A program made the position numbers and the translations under genes. From Deltaproteobacteria bacterium (GTDB taxonomy: Bacteria > Myxococcota_A > Polyangia > Polyangiales > Polyangiaceae), in assembly GCA_016218915.1 (NCBI GenBank), contig JACRCQ010000052.1:1-64000 (forward strand): a stretch of DNA of 64,000 nt. Direction: 5' to 3'. The number at the start of each line of letters is the position of its first letter. Position 1 is the stretch's first letter. Of the stretch, positions 49,744-58,726 are shown in pieces. Below the pieces are notes generated by a model. It was not told the DNA's origin and searched no databases. It saw only the letters and a program-made list of their open reading frames with translations.

Positions 49744-50754
49744 ATGTCGCTCTGTCGTTCGGCCACCATCTTCGCAGGTCTTTCGTTCGCCTTGCTGTGC
49801 GCTGCCATTGGCGCGAGCTGCACCATCAAGGAGGTGGACTCGTTGGACAATGACGCGGGGGTAGGCGGCAGCGGCGGCACAAAGGCCACCGGCGGCTCTG
49901 GAGGCACGGGCGGCGTTGCTGGCACAGGCGGCACCAACGTCGGAGGCGGCGGCACAGGCGGCGGCACAGGCGGCGTCGGTGGCACCGGCGGCACCAACGT
50001 CGGTGGGGGTGGCACAGGCGGTTCGCCTGGAACCAACCAGATCGGAGCATCCTGCTCTGCCGATGGCGACTGCCTTGATGGGCTCAAGTGCGCCACGGAC
50101 AAGGGCGCGGACTTCTTCGGCGGCGGACCGGCGCACGGATTCTGCACGCTCAGCTGCGCTTCGCCGAACGATGCGGCCTGCGATGCGTATCCTGGGACGA
50201 CGTGCATCGACATGTCCGTGGGCACGGAGAACGCGCTGTGGTGCGTGCCGAATTGCACGCTGAATGCCGGCGACAAGAACTGCAACGGACGTCTCGACGT
50301 TGCCTGCACGGACATCGGTTCAAGCCTCGTGGTGTGCATTCCGGTGTGTGCAACGGATTCGGACTGCAATGGGCGCATCTGCGACAAGAGGCTCAACGTG
50401 TGCGTGGACGCGGCGACCGGCGGGGCTGACAAGCTCGGCGCCGGGTGCGATCCAGCCAACAACACGTGCGAGGGCAAGTGCCTGGAGACCACCGGTGGCG
50501 ATGGTGGCGCAGTGGACTTCTGCAGCCAGCGCTGCGTGTTCGGCAACGACTATTCCTGCGCGTACTCCGATCCGAACGCTGGCGTTGCGGCAGGCGTGTG
50601 CATCCTGGGCTCGACCGGCAACGAGAACATCGGCGATGAGGCTTTCTGCGCCAAGCTTTGCGACAAGGTGGAGGATTGCCCGGCCCCAGGCATGTTCTGC
50701 GACAACTCGAGCACGCCCTACAACGGCCACGGCGTGTGCCTCCCGGCTCCGTGA
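49744..50754 (+). CDS. Cys-rich lipoprotein with Gly-rich linker
   Basis: About 336 residues from ATG 49744, which follows AGGAGG by 8 bases. The signal FAGLSFALLCAAIGASC has a lipobox Cys. A Gly/Thr/Asn linker (GGTGGVAGTGGTNVGGGGTG) is followed by a domain with many Cys, such as CSADGDCLDGLKCATDKGAD and NCTLNAGDKNCNGRLDVACT, VCIPVCATDSDCNGRICD and CNPANN-type repeats. These Cys patterns are typical of Myxococcota secreted proteins. No enzymatic motif seen. Likely surface-exposed. Confidence 0.72.
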   Translation: MSLCRSATIFAGLSFALLCAAIGASCTIKEVDSLDNDAGVGGSGGTKATGGSGGTGGVAGTGGTNVGGGGTGGGTGGVGGTGGTNVGGGGTGGSPGTNQIGASCSADGDCLDGLKCATDKGADFFGGGPAHGFCTLSCASPNDAACDAYPGTTCIDMSVGTENALWCVPNCTLNAGDKNCNGRLDVACTDIGSSLVVCIPVCATDSDCNGRICDKRLNVCVDAATGGADKLGAGCDPANNTCEGKCLETTGGDGGAVDFCSQRCVFGNDYSCAYSDPNAGVAAGVCILGSTGNENIGDEAFCAKLCDKVEDCPAPGMFCDNSSTPYNGHGVCLPAP

Positions 50755-50850
50755 GCACGGCGACTCGCCTGGTAGTCTAGAAATCTACCCAAAAACACGA
50801 TCGTCACGGCGGCGGGGCAGGTCCATCGCCTCGACCCGTACAAGGAGGGC

Positions 50851-52065
50851 ATGGGGAGCATGGCCAATTCCAAAGGAGCCTGGTTGGCGGTCGGATTGAT
50901 GATCGCCGCTGCGGCATGTGGTTCGGACAATTCGCTGTTCGCGCCTGCGGGCGAGACCTCCGGCTGTCCTGCGCTGAGCGCTTGCTGCCAGTCCAAGAGC
51001 ATGCCGTCGTCACTCAAACCTGGGTGCCAGTCGGTGGTGGACCAGAAGAACGCCGATTCCTGCAACTCAGCGTTGTCCCAGTACAAGAGCGCCAATCTGT
51101 GCACCGGAACGAACGCAGGAGGCGGCGCTGGAGCTGGCGGCGCCACGGGCGGGGCTGGCGGCGGCACAGGCAATGCCTGCGCAAATCTCGCGGGTTGCTG
51201 CGAATCGCCCTCTTTCCCATCTGCGAGCAAGGCCGGGTGCCTGCAGATCGCACAGTCCAACAACGAGCCGTCGTGCAAGTCGAACTACGACCTGTACGTG
51301 AGCAACGGGCTGTGCGGCGGCACAGGGCACGGCGGCAGTGCGAACGGCGGCGCAGGCGGATCGTGGGGTGGCGCAGGAGGCGGAGGCGGAGCCTGGGGCG
51401 GCGCTGGCGGCGCTGGCACTGGTGGCTCGAGCTGCGTGCCCAACAACTACGTCTGCTCGGACAACAGCAATTGCTGCTCGCAGATCTGCAACGGCGGCGT
51501 CTGCGTCTCGTGCCGTCCGGTGTATTCGGCCTGCGGCTCGCCGAGCGAGTGCTGCTCCGGGCTGACCTGCAGCGGAGGGTCGTGCGTACAGGCTTGCGGA
51601 AGCACGGGCGCCAACTGCCTGTCGACCTCGACCTGCTGCTCACCGCTGCAATGCATGAGCAACGGCACGTGCAACACCTGCAAGGCCAAGGGGTACTCCT
51701 GCTACAATGCGCAGGACTGCTGCAATGGCCAGCCTTGCACTGGCGGCATCTGCGGAAGTGGCACCGGAGGCGCGGGCGGCAGCGGTGGGAGCGGCGGCAC
51801 CGGAGGGTCTGGCGGAAGCACGAACTGCGGATTCACCTCGCAGACTCCTGCATGTGAGACGTGCCTGCAGTCGTATTGCTGCGCCAAGGGCTATGCGTGC
51901 TCGATCAACAACGACTGCATCGACCTGTTCAACTGCATCGTCGGCTGCTCGGCAGGAGACACGGTCTGCACGGACGGATGCGGCAACTCCTATCCAAACG
52001 GCATCAGCCTGTTCAACGACTTCATCAATTGCATCGACACCAGCTGCGGCACGCAGTGCCAGTAG
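50851..52065 (+). CDS. Cys-rich, Gly-rich lipoprotein
   Basis: A 404-residue lipoprotein; ATG 50851 follows AAGGAGGG. The signal AWLAVGLMIAAAACGSDN contains a lipobox Cys. Two related N-terminal Cys modules (GCPALSACCQSKSMPSSLKP; ACANLAGCCESPSFPSASKA) are separated by Gly-rich linkers. A third region has knottin-like repeats (CSDNSNCCSQICNGGVCVSC; CGSPSECCSGLTCSGGSCVQ; CYNAQDCCNGQPCTGGICG). The C-terminal Cys module (CETCLQSYCCAKGYACSIN) resembles those in other Polyangia lipoproteins. Function unknown. Confidence 0.72.
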   Translation: MGSMANSKGAWLAVGLMIAAAACGSDNSLFAPAGETSGCPALSACCQSKSMPSSLKPGCQSVVDQKNADSCNSALSQYKSANLCTGTNAGGGAGAGGATGGAGGGTGNACANLAGCCESPSFPSASKAGCLQIAQSNNEPSCKSNYDLYVSNGLCGGTGHGGSANGGAGGSWGGAGGGGGAWGGAGGAGTGGSSCVPNNYVCSDNSNCCSQICNGGVCVSCRPVYSACGSPSECCSGLTCSGGSCVQACGSTGANCLSTSTCCSPLQCMSNGTCNTCKAKGYSCYNAQDCCNGQPCTGGICGSGTGGAGGSGGSGGTGGSGGSTNCGFTSQTPACETCLQSYCCAKGYACSINNDCIDLFNCIVGCSAGDTVCTDGCGNSYPNGISLFNDFINCIDTSCGTQCQ

Positions 52066-52130
52066 ACTCATAGCTGTCAGCGGTTCCAAAGGTGCAGGCA
52101 TGCCATGCCGTGCAAGATGATGATCCCCCG

Positions 52131-52952
52131 CTACATCTCGTCGAGCTTCGCCAGCGCCCGGTGAACGACCTTCTCGTCGAGCGCCGGGATTGCGTGCGCG
52201 TTTCCAGGCAGCACCTCCAGCACCGCGTTCGGGATCCTGCGTGCGATGCGCCTGGCATTGACCGGCGGAATCAGGATGTCGTCCTCGCCCGCGACCACGA
52301 CGGCAGGACACCGAATGCGTCCAAGCCGCCAGCCTGCCGAGTGCATCGCCGCGGCGGCGAGCTGGGCGAAGAACACGCGCGGCACGATCGGATCCTTGCG
52401 GAACGCCGCTGGCCAGCGCGAGAAGATCTGAGCCGCGCGATCGAGCGCGTGCTCGGGCAACAGGATGCGATCGATCCAGCGTATCCGCCTGCCACGCACG
52501 AAGGGGGTGACGAGCAGCGCTGCCATCGCGTGCAGCGTTGGGGGACGTCCCCACGGCAGCCCTGGCGTGGTCGCCAGCAAGACGAGCCCACTGGCCCGCT
52601 CCGGATGGTGGATGGCGAAGTGCATGGCGATCATGCCGCCCATCGAAATCCCGACGATGACCGCTTTCTTCACCCCGCAGGCATCGAGGACCGCAGCCAC
52701 GTCGTCGCCCATCTGGCGCATCTTGTACAAGCCGCGCGGCTTGTCGCTGCTTCCGGTTCCCCGGTTGTCGAGCGTGATCACGCGTCGCGGGCGCTGTGGA
52801 TCCGTGGCGAGCCATTGCGGAATGTCGAACCAGAATCGGCTCGACAGTCCGAGCCCCTGGATCAGGACGACCGGGTCGCCATGCGCTTGGGATGAAGGCT
52901 CGAGCGTCTCGTAGTGGATCCGGGTTCCATCTGCGCAGGTCGCGTGAGGCAT
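52131..52952 (-). CDS. alpha/beta hydrolase
   Basis: A 273-residue soluble hydrolase. It shows the oxyanion region VVLIQGLGLSSRFW, the DNRGTGSSDKP motif, the nucleophile elbow VGISMGG with the Ser, the acid region VVVAGEDDILIPP and the catalytic His in PGNAHAIPA. All members of the triad can be placed. Substrate unknown; esterase or lactonase are possible. It starts 4 bases after the FGE-like gene and is last in the run beginning at 59902. Confidence 0.9.
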   Translation of the reverse strand: MPHATCADGTRIHYETLEPSSQAHGDPVVLIQGLGLSSRFWFDIPQWLATDPQRPRRVITLDNRGTGSSDKPRGLYKMRQMGDDVAAVLDACGVKKAVIVGISMGGMIAMHFAIHHPERASGLVLLATTPGLPWGRPPTLHAMAALLVTPFVRGRRIRWIDRILLPEHALDRAAQIFSRWPAAFRKDPIVPRVFFAQLAAAAMHSAGWRLGRIRCPAVVVAGEDDILIPPVNARRIARRIPNAVLEVLPGNAHAIPALDEKVVHRALAKLDEM

Positions 52953-52956
52953 GGGG

Positions 52957-53991
52957 CTACTTCGGGTTGCGTACGCAGCGGAAGCCGAGGCCAGGAACCT
53001 GGTAGGTCACGACTGCGCCGCCGCGGTACCAGGAATTGCATCCAGCCGCAGGCCGGTTCCATCCTCCGCCTCGAATGGTGTACACGCCTGCGCCCTCCTT
53101 GCCGGGCACCACGGGATCGACCTGTTTTTCCTTTGGATAGTTGCCGTACGAGTCCGCGGTCCACTCCCACACGTTGCCCGTCAGATCGTAGATCTTGCCC
53201 GTGGGAAGCACGCGGGCACCCTTGGGATGCTTCTTGACCGCCGAGGGGCCGCCACCGTGGCATCCCCAATCTCCGCCTGGGGACCACTTCGGCGCACCGG
53301 TGGGCGCGTAGTCCATGAACTCGCAGTCAGGCAGCTCGTTGCCCCACGGAAACTCGCGCCCATCTCCAGCCGTTGCGACCCAGTCCCACTGCGCTTCTGT
53401 CGGCAACGCCTTGTCCTGCTTGATGCAGTAGTTGTTCGCCTTGGTCCAGCTCACCAGATTCAGAGGATAGTCCGGGTGCTTCTTCCACGTGGCCCAGGTG
53501 TCGGCAAAGCCTGGCTCAGGGCAGTCTCCCTTGGTCACGCACTTCTCGTAGGCGCCTGCCGTGACCTCGGTCTCGTCCATGCAGAACGGCTTGGTGAGCA
53601 CCACGATGTGCGTGTGATCCTCGCCGTTGCGGATCTTGTTGCGCCCCATCTTGAAGCCCTCGGGGCCGGTCGCTGGCACGTAGACCTCGCCCTCAGGGCA
53701 ATTCGGCTCGCACTTGCCGCTCGTCGCATCGCAACGCTCGATGCTGAAGCACGTCGCGAGCGTCTTGTCCTTGCCCGCGTCGCACGACTTGAGCTCCACG
53801 CCGTCGCACCACTTGTCCCCTTCGCGATGCGCTCCGCACATCGGTCCCTGGGCCACGGGCGCTGAAGAAGCGCTCGACGACGCGGACGCAGAGCCGACAG
53901 GTGACGGGGGAGTCTTTCGGCTCGTGCATCCTGCCGCGCAGAGTAAAAGGACGGCGGGCATCCAGGAACGATTCGTTGCGAAGTACTGCAT
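52957..53991 (-). CDS. FGE/sulfatase-modifying-factor-like lipoprotein
   Basis: A 344-residue exported protein; ATG 53991 gives the signal WMPAVLLLCAAGCTSR with a lipobox Cys. A Cys-rich module (CGAHREGDKWCDGVELKSCD; CFSIERCDATSGKCEPNCPE) precedes an FGE-type domain: FCMDETEVTAGAYEKCV, LNLVSWTKANNYCIKQDKAL, PTEAQWDWVATAGDGREFPW, YDLTGNVWEWTADSYG, and IRGGGWNRPAAGCNSWYRGG, then LGFRCVRN. The family fold is clear. Only the second of the two catalytic Cys can be placed (GGGWNRPAAGC), so canonical formylglycine-generating activity is unlikely. It starts 8 bases after the GMC oxidoreductase. Confidence 0.84.
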   Translation of the reverse strand: MQYFATNRSWMPAVLLLCAAGCTSRKTPPSPVGSASASSSASSAPVAQGPMCGAHREGDKWCDGVELKSCDAGKDKTLATCFSIERCDATSGKCEPNCPEGEVYVPATGPEGFKMGRNKIRNGEDHTHIVVLTKPFCMDETEVTAGAYEKCVTKGDCPEPGFADTWATWKKHPDYPLNLVSWTKANNYCIKQDKALPTEAQWDWVATAGDGREFPWGNELPDCEFMDYAPTGAPKWSPGGDWGCHGGGPSAVKKHPKGARVLPTGKIYDLTGNVWEWTADSYGNYPKEKQVDPVVPGKEGAGVYTIRGGGWNRPAAGCNSWYRGGAVVTYQVPGLGFRCVRNPK

Positions 53992-53999
53992 GGACGCGG

Positions 54000-55472
54000 T
54001 CAACCGTTACGCATTGTCTCGGCGAAGTGAAGCGCATTCCGACGCGCCAGGGCCATGACCGTGCCCTGCGGGTTCACGCCCGGCGAGTCGGGCAGGATGC
54101 TCGCGTCGTTGATGTACAGCCCCTCGAATCCGTGCACCCTGCCAAACGAGTCCGCTGCGCAACGATCGTTGCGCTCGCCGATCGGGCAGCTGGAAAACGC
54201 ATGGACCGTGGTCAGGCTCACCGCACCGCGGGGCAGAAGATCGTCGAGCCAACGGATCGCGTCGAGCTTGGATCGGATCGTGGGGATTCCGTGCACCGAG
54301 GGGAACACCTCTCGCGCACCCGCAGCGAGCAGGAGCGTGGCGAGCCGGGCGAGCCCCTGGCTGAGGTGGCGAAGGTCCTCGTTCGACAGCTCGTAGCGAA
54401 TCATCGGCGCGCCATCGCCGGTCATCGACGGGCGGACCGACCCTTTGCCATTGCCCTTCACCGCCACGTACCAGGCTCCAATGCTCTTGGCGTCGTTCAT
54501 CGCCTGCGAAGTCTCGGGCCAGTTGTCGCTGAGCAGCATGGCCAGGTGGCCGGAGCTGTAGAAGGCCCCTCCGATCGACAGGTCCGGCCAGAACTCCTTG
54601 ACCTGCAGCAGGGGCAGCACGCTGGATTGGGAGTCCAGGGGCTCGTCAAAGCGCGCCGCAACCTTGAGCATCGGGTGGATGCGCAGCGTGTCGCCCACGT
54701 GGAACTTGATCCCGCTCCTTCGCAGCAGCGACGGGGTCTGCGTGGGGCCGGCGCACACGAACACGTGCTCGGCGTCAATTCGCGCCAGGCTCGAGGAGCC
54801 GTCTTCGTGCGTGACCTCTGCGAGCACGCCGGTCACGCGTGAGCCGCGGCGCAGCAGCATCGTGGCCTTGCACCCGGTGAGGAAGCGCGCGCCCGCTGCC
54901 TCGGCCGCAGGGATGAGCGTGCGTGCCATGCTCTGCTTGGCCCCGGAGCGACAACCGCTCGCGCAGGTGTTGTCGCCGATGCAGCCTCGAGCGGTGCGAG
55001 GCACTTGCTGGTAGCGCCAGCCCATTGCCTCGATTCCGCGGGCAAACACCTGGGTGCTTGCGGGCAGCGGCTCAGGATGGGGCGATACGCTGGTCTGCTC
55101 TTCTGCCCAGCAGAAGTGAGGCTCCAGGTCATCGGGCTCGCAATCCTGAAGGTCGTACTGCGCGCGCCAGCGAAGCGCCACCTCTGGCGGCACCCGATGC
55201 CAGAACCCGCAGTTGACTTCGGTGCTCCCTCCCAGACAGCACCCTTCCACGTAGCCGATCGGCACTCCGCCCACGATCGGCGTCATGCCTCGGTTCCGGT
55301 AGAACCTGCGCATGCCGTCCGTGGCATTGCACCCATAGCTCTCGATCGGGTGGCGCATCCCTTCCTCGAGCACCACCACGTCAAACCCGGCTTGCGCAAG
55401 CGAGCAGGCAGTCGTGGCGCCTCCGGCGCCCGAGCCGACCACCACGATCTGGCCCCGGAGCGCCTTACTCAC
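54000..55472 (-). CDS. GMC-family FAD-dependent oxidoreductase
   Basis: A 490-residue flavoprotein starting at GTG 55472. The FAD motif VVVGSGAGGATTACSLAQAG is at the very N-terminus, followed by VVLEEG. A Cys cluster (CIGDNTCASGCRSGAKQS) and VFVCAGPTQTPSLLRRSG follow. The C-terminus has HAFSSCPIGERNDRCA and YINDASILPDSPGVNPQGTV, as in long-chain alcohol or cholesterol oxidase-like GMC enzymes. Related enzymes usually have about 120 extra residues before the FAD motif; a matching segment appears fused to the flippase-like protein at 57128 of the same operon. Confidence 0.9.
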   Translation of the reverse strand: MSKALRGQIVVVGSGAGGATTACSLAQAGFDVVVLEEGMRHPIESYGCNATDGMRRFYRNRGMTPIVGGVPIGYVEGCCLGGSTEVNCGFWHRVPPEVALRWRAQYDLQDCEPDDLEPHFCWAEEQTSVSPHPEPLPASTQVFARGIEAMGWRYQQVPRTARGCIGDNTCASGCRSGAKQSMARTLIPAAEAAGARFLTGCKATMLLRRGSRVTGVLAEVTHEDGSSSLARIDAEHVFVCAGPTQTPSLLRRSGIKFHVGDTLRIHPMLKVAARFDEPLDSQSSVLPLLQVKEFWPDLSIGGAFYSSGHLAMLLSDNWPETSQAMNDAKSIGAWYVAVKGNGKGSVRPSMTGDGAPMIRYELSNEDLRHLSQGLARLATLLLAAGAREVFPSVHGIPTIRSKLDAIRWLDDLLPRGAVSLTTVHAFSSCPIGERNDRCAADSFGRVHGFEGLYINDASILPDSPGVNPQGTVMALARRNALHFAETMRNG

Positions 55473-55499
55473 TGCTGGATTCCGCGTCCATGATGGTGC

Positions 55500-57113
55500 T
55501 CACATGCAGTACCAGCCAAGGGGATTGAGGCAGTTGCATTGCACCGCACCGTAGATGCACAGCAGGTTGTTCTGGCTGCAGGCTGTTCCCGAGGAAGGCG
55601 CAGAGGCAGGGCATTGCGGGGGATTGACCCATGGGCGTGTGCATGTGGCAACCTGCCAGTCCCCGGCTTTGAACGAGGGGAAGCTGCCTGTGAACGCCAC
55701 ACGCAAGTACGCGTTCTGCTCAGCGGTGGCCACTGTGATGCCAGTGAGCGGTGCCGGGGTGAACGTGATGCCCAACGGCGGCAGCGGGGGCTGGGCTCCG
55801 GAAGCGTGCGCAAAGTAGTCGACCGCGACGCCTGAGGCGCAGGGGCCATTGCAGAGTAACACGTACTCGCCTGTGTCTGGCGTCAGGAAGATGTTGTCCT
55901 GCACCGGGATGTCACCCGGCTTGGCGCCGTTGGTGTCCACCACGTAGACCCGCTCGCCTGATGCCAGCACGCGCTGCGGCAGATCGAAGTCGAGGTTGTT
56001 GGCAGTGTCCACAGCACCGATCTGCAAGTGCAGCGTATCGAGCTCGGCCGGGCACGCGCCGTGGTTCTCCAGCACGATGTAGTCGCTGTTGCCGATGAAC
56101 ACCTCCACCAGGCGCACGTTGTCCGGTGGTCCGCTGCCCCCGGGACACCCCTGGCACGCTCCGGCATTGCACGCCTTTCCCTGCGCCGCGCAATCAGTGC
56201 CGCCCGGCGTGTAGCCCGTGCCCGACGCGTTGCAGGTCGTGGCCACATCTCCCAGGCAGACCGGCTGCCCCGGGGTGCACAGCAGGTTCTGGCACGACGC
56301 CGTGGCGTCGTCGCAGTACTGGCCGGAGCCGCAGGTCATCACCAGCAGGGAATCCGAGCCTTGCGCATTGCACTGACGCAGGTCTGCGCCTGCGCAGAAC
56401 TTCGCATTGGGCACGCACGCGAGCGAGGAGCATGCATCGCCCAGGCACTTCATCGATTGGGTCGTGCAGTCCACGGTCGACACGATGCTCATGCCGTCGG
56501 ATGCGCAGGTGACCAGCAAGTCGCCCTGGCACGTGGTGGCATCAGGCTGGCACAGCCAGGGCACGCACGAGGCGGTGCCTTCGGTTGCCTGGCAGGTGGT
56601 CTGCGATGCGCACGGCGTGGCCGCGCCCCAATGCGTGCCATCGGCCGAGCAGCTCGCCACTGCATTGTCCTGGCACTTGGACGAGCCTGGCGTGCAGGCA
56701 TTGGTCTCGCAAACGCCCTGCTCGCAGTGCTTGCCCGTGGGGCACTGCGCCTGGGTCAGGCAATCCACGCACATTCCCGCGACCTTGTCGCACAGCTTGC
56801 CGAACGGCGTGCACTGGTTGTCCGACTCGCAGGCAATGACGTCCTTGCAGCTGTGGCTGATGCAGGCCTTGTCCGGGCCGCAATCCGCTTCGGTCTCGCA
56901 CTGCACGCATTGCCCCTCGGAAGCAGCGCACACCAGGCCTTTGGGGCAATCGAGCGAGGTCTCGCAGGGGCTGGCGTTGCTGCCGCCGCTGCCTGCCGTG
57001 CCGCCATTGCCAGCGACCGAAAGCAGATCGCCGTGATCCGAACCGCAGGCGGGCAGCAAGCAAAGCCCTGCGGCTGCAGTGACGAAAAGGATGGATGGGG
57101 TTGCGTAGCGCAT
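55500..57113 (-). CDS. Cys-rich lipoprotein with lamin-tail-like domain
   Basis: About 537 residues from ATG 57113, which follows GGGAGG; the open frame begins at 57131. The signal ILFVTAAAGLCLLPAC has a lipobox Cys. A Gly/Ser linker leads to many short Cys modules (CETSLDCPKGLVCAASEGQC; CPTGKHCEQGVCETNACTPG; CASQTTCQATEGTASCVPWL). The C-terminal part, from VRLVEVFIGNSDYIVLENHG to VASGERVYVVDTNGAKPG-like text (QRVLASGERVYVVDT), resembles a lamin-tail/LTD beta domain. It lies between the flippase-like fusion and the oxidoreductase and may be a surface partner. Confidence 0.72.
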   Translation of the reverse strand: MRYATPSILFVTAAAGLCLLPACGSDHGDLLSVAGNGGTAGSGGSNASPCETSLDCPKGLVCAASEGQCVQCETEADCGPDKACISHSCKDVIACESDNQCTPFGKLCDKVAGMCVDCLTQAQCPTGKHCEQGVCETNACTPGSSKCQDNAVASCSADGTHWGAATPCASQTTCQATEGTASCVPWLCQPDATTCQGDLLVTCASDGMSIVSTVDCTTQSMKCLGDACSSLACVPNAKFCAGADLRQCNAQGSDSLLVMTCGSGQYCDDATASCQNLLCTPGQPVCLGDVATTCNASGTGYTPGGTDCAAQGKACNAGACQGCPGGSGPPDNVRLVEVFIGNSDYIVLENHGACPAELDTLHLQIGAVDTANNLDFDLPQRVLASGERVYVVDTNGAKPGDIPVQDNIFLTPDTGEYVLLCNGPCASGVAVDYFAHASGAQPPLPPLGITFTPAPLTGITVATAEQNAYLRVAFTGSFPSFKAGDWQVATCTRPWVNPPQCPASAPSSGTACSQNNLLCIYGAVQCNCLNPLGWYCM

Positions 57114-57127
57114 GATTCCTCCCTGCG

Positions 57128-58672
57128 TCATACGTCCGGGCCCCCCAGAACGTGCCCCGGGTCGTTCTGGGCTGCAACCACGTCAGGATCCTCGTACCAG
57201 GCCAGCAGAGCGGTGCTTCGAAGCGCGCGGAACAGCTGCCGCGCCAGACCGAGCCTGCCCCAGGCCCACGAGGCCACGATCTTGCGCCGTCGCTCCAGGG
57301 AAAGCGACGGAAACGGGCGCCCATAGCGAAGAAACGTCAAGGCGGCGAAGCCGGTCAAGCCCACCCGCAACGCCCACCGCAGCAGCCCCGGGAGCGCCTC
57401 TGTCTGGCCTGCCACGAATGCGCTGACGCGATCCACGATCGCCTCGCGCGAGCCCGACGGCCCTTCCGCAGGCAGGAGCGCTTCGCACACGGCGCGCATG
57501 AGCCGCGTGGGACGCGGCTCGTGGGAAGTTCGGACCAGTGGGGTGATCAAGCGCATGGGGTGAGCGCCCGACGGCAGCTCGGCCAGCGATCTGCCCGCCC
57601 TTTGCATCGCTGCGACCGTGCCCAGCTCCACGCCGTACCACGCCATCGCCACCACGCCCCAGAGCGTCACCGGCGCATAGAACGCGAGATGCACCGCAAC
57701 TGCGTAGGAGAAAGCGGTCGCCTCTGCCACGCCGAACGTTCCGAGCGCGCGCATGCAGAAGTAATGGAACGGGCCGATGAATCCAGGGCTCGAGGGCACC
57801 AGGATGCCGAGGTTGGTGGCTGCCATCACCACCACCGACTGCGGATAGCTCGCAGCGAGGTTGAAGCACGGCAGGATGAACAGGAAGAGCCCGGCCTCGG
57901 CGAGCCACACCATCACGCTGAGCGCCAGCACCGACGCAACCGATCGAAGGCTTCGCAGCGAGGACAGCCCCTGGGTGATCTGGGACACGAGCCGCACGAG
58001 TCGATCGTGCACGGACGGGATTCCTGCCGTGAGCCGAGAGCAGAGCGCCACGACCTGGTAGGGGGCGACCGCGCACAACAAGACCACGAAGAGCGCAGCC
58101 CCGAAGACCGGGACCGCTACGCGAACCGACTGCAGCACCCAGCCGTGCACCGGAATGATCAGCGGGGCGACCACGAGCAGCCCCACCATCACGATGCCGT
58201 CCAGAAGCCGCTCGAGAAACGTGATCGTGAGCGACTGGGCGAACGGCATGCCCGTGCGCTCTGCCAGCATTCCCGCCCGCGCGAACTCCCCAAGGCGCGC
58301 AGGAAGCAGGTTGTTGACCGCGTAGCCCACCACCACGATGTTGCTCGCGGTCAGCGTGGAAATGCGCGCGTCGTTGCGCACCAGAACGCGACATCTCACG
58401 CCCCGGATCACGTGACCCAGGATGTAGCAGCCCATGGCGAGCGGTACGAAAGGCCACCAGCGAGCGTGCGCATACGCTGCCCACACCCCGGTCCAGTCGA
58501 TGCGCCAGCCCGCAAGCAGCAGGAACAACGCGCTCACCGCGAACCCCACGAGGATCGTGATCCGTCGGATCCCGACCCCTGTGCTGGAACGCGACGCCAT
58601 GGGAGGGCGCATCTTGCCCGGTTTGCTCTCGCGTGACAATCGAGGGATCAGGGCGCGGAGCTGGTATCGCAT
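57128..58672 (-). CDS. LPG-synthase/flippase-like membrane protein fused to GMC N-segment
   Basis: A 514-residue protein; the start could also be ATG 58612. Residues 35-340 form a UPF0104/LPG-synthase-TM domain with about eight helices: ITILVGFAVSALFLLLAGWR, NNLLPARLGEFARAGMLAER, TFLERLLDGIVMVGLLVVAP and GILVPSSPGFIGPFHYF. After a Pro-rich turn, the last 140 residues are soluble and read like the N-terminal segment of GMC alcohol oxidases (AVCEALLPAEGPSGSREAIV; FLRYGRPFPSLSLERRRKIV; RQLFRALRSTALLAWYEDPD). This fusion is unusual, and the GMC enzyme two genes downstream lacks this segment. Confidence 0.78.
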   Translation of the reverse strand: MRYQLRALIPRLSRESKPGKMRPPMASRSSTGVGIRRITILVGFAVSALFLLLAGWRIDWTGVWAAYAHARWWPFVPLAMGCYILGHVIRGVRCRVLVRNDARISTLTASNIVVVGYAVNNLLPARLGEFARAGMLAERTGMPFAQSLTITFLERLLDGIVMVGLLVVAPLIIPVHGWVLQSVRVAVPVFGAALFVVLLCAVAPYQVVALCSRLTAGIPSVHDRLVRLVSQITQGLSSLRSLRSVASVLALSVMVWLAEAGLFLFILPCFNLAASYPQSVVVMAATNLGILVPSSPGFIGPFHYFCMRALGTFGVAEATAFSYAVAVHLAFYAPVTLWGVVAMAWYGVELGTVAAMQRAGRSLAELPSGAHPMRLITPLVRTSHEPRPTRLMRAVCEALLPAEGPSGSREAIVDRVSAFVAGQTEALPGLLRWALRVGLTGFAALTFLRYGRPFPSLSLERRRKIVASWAWGRLGLARQLFRALRSTALLAWYEDPDVVAAQNDPGHVLGGPDV

Positions 58673-58726
58673 GCCCTATGCGCGCGGGCCCGTGGATCCG
58701 GGTAGAGGCACGGCGGTGCCGTGTCG

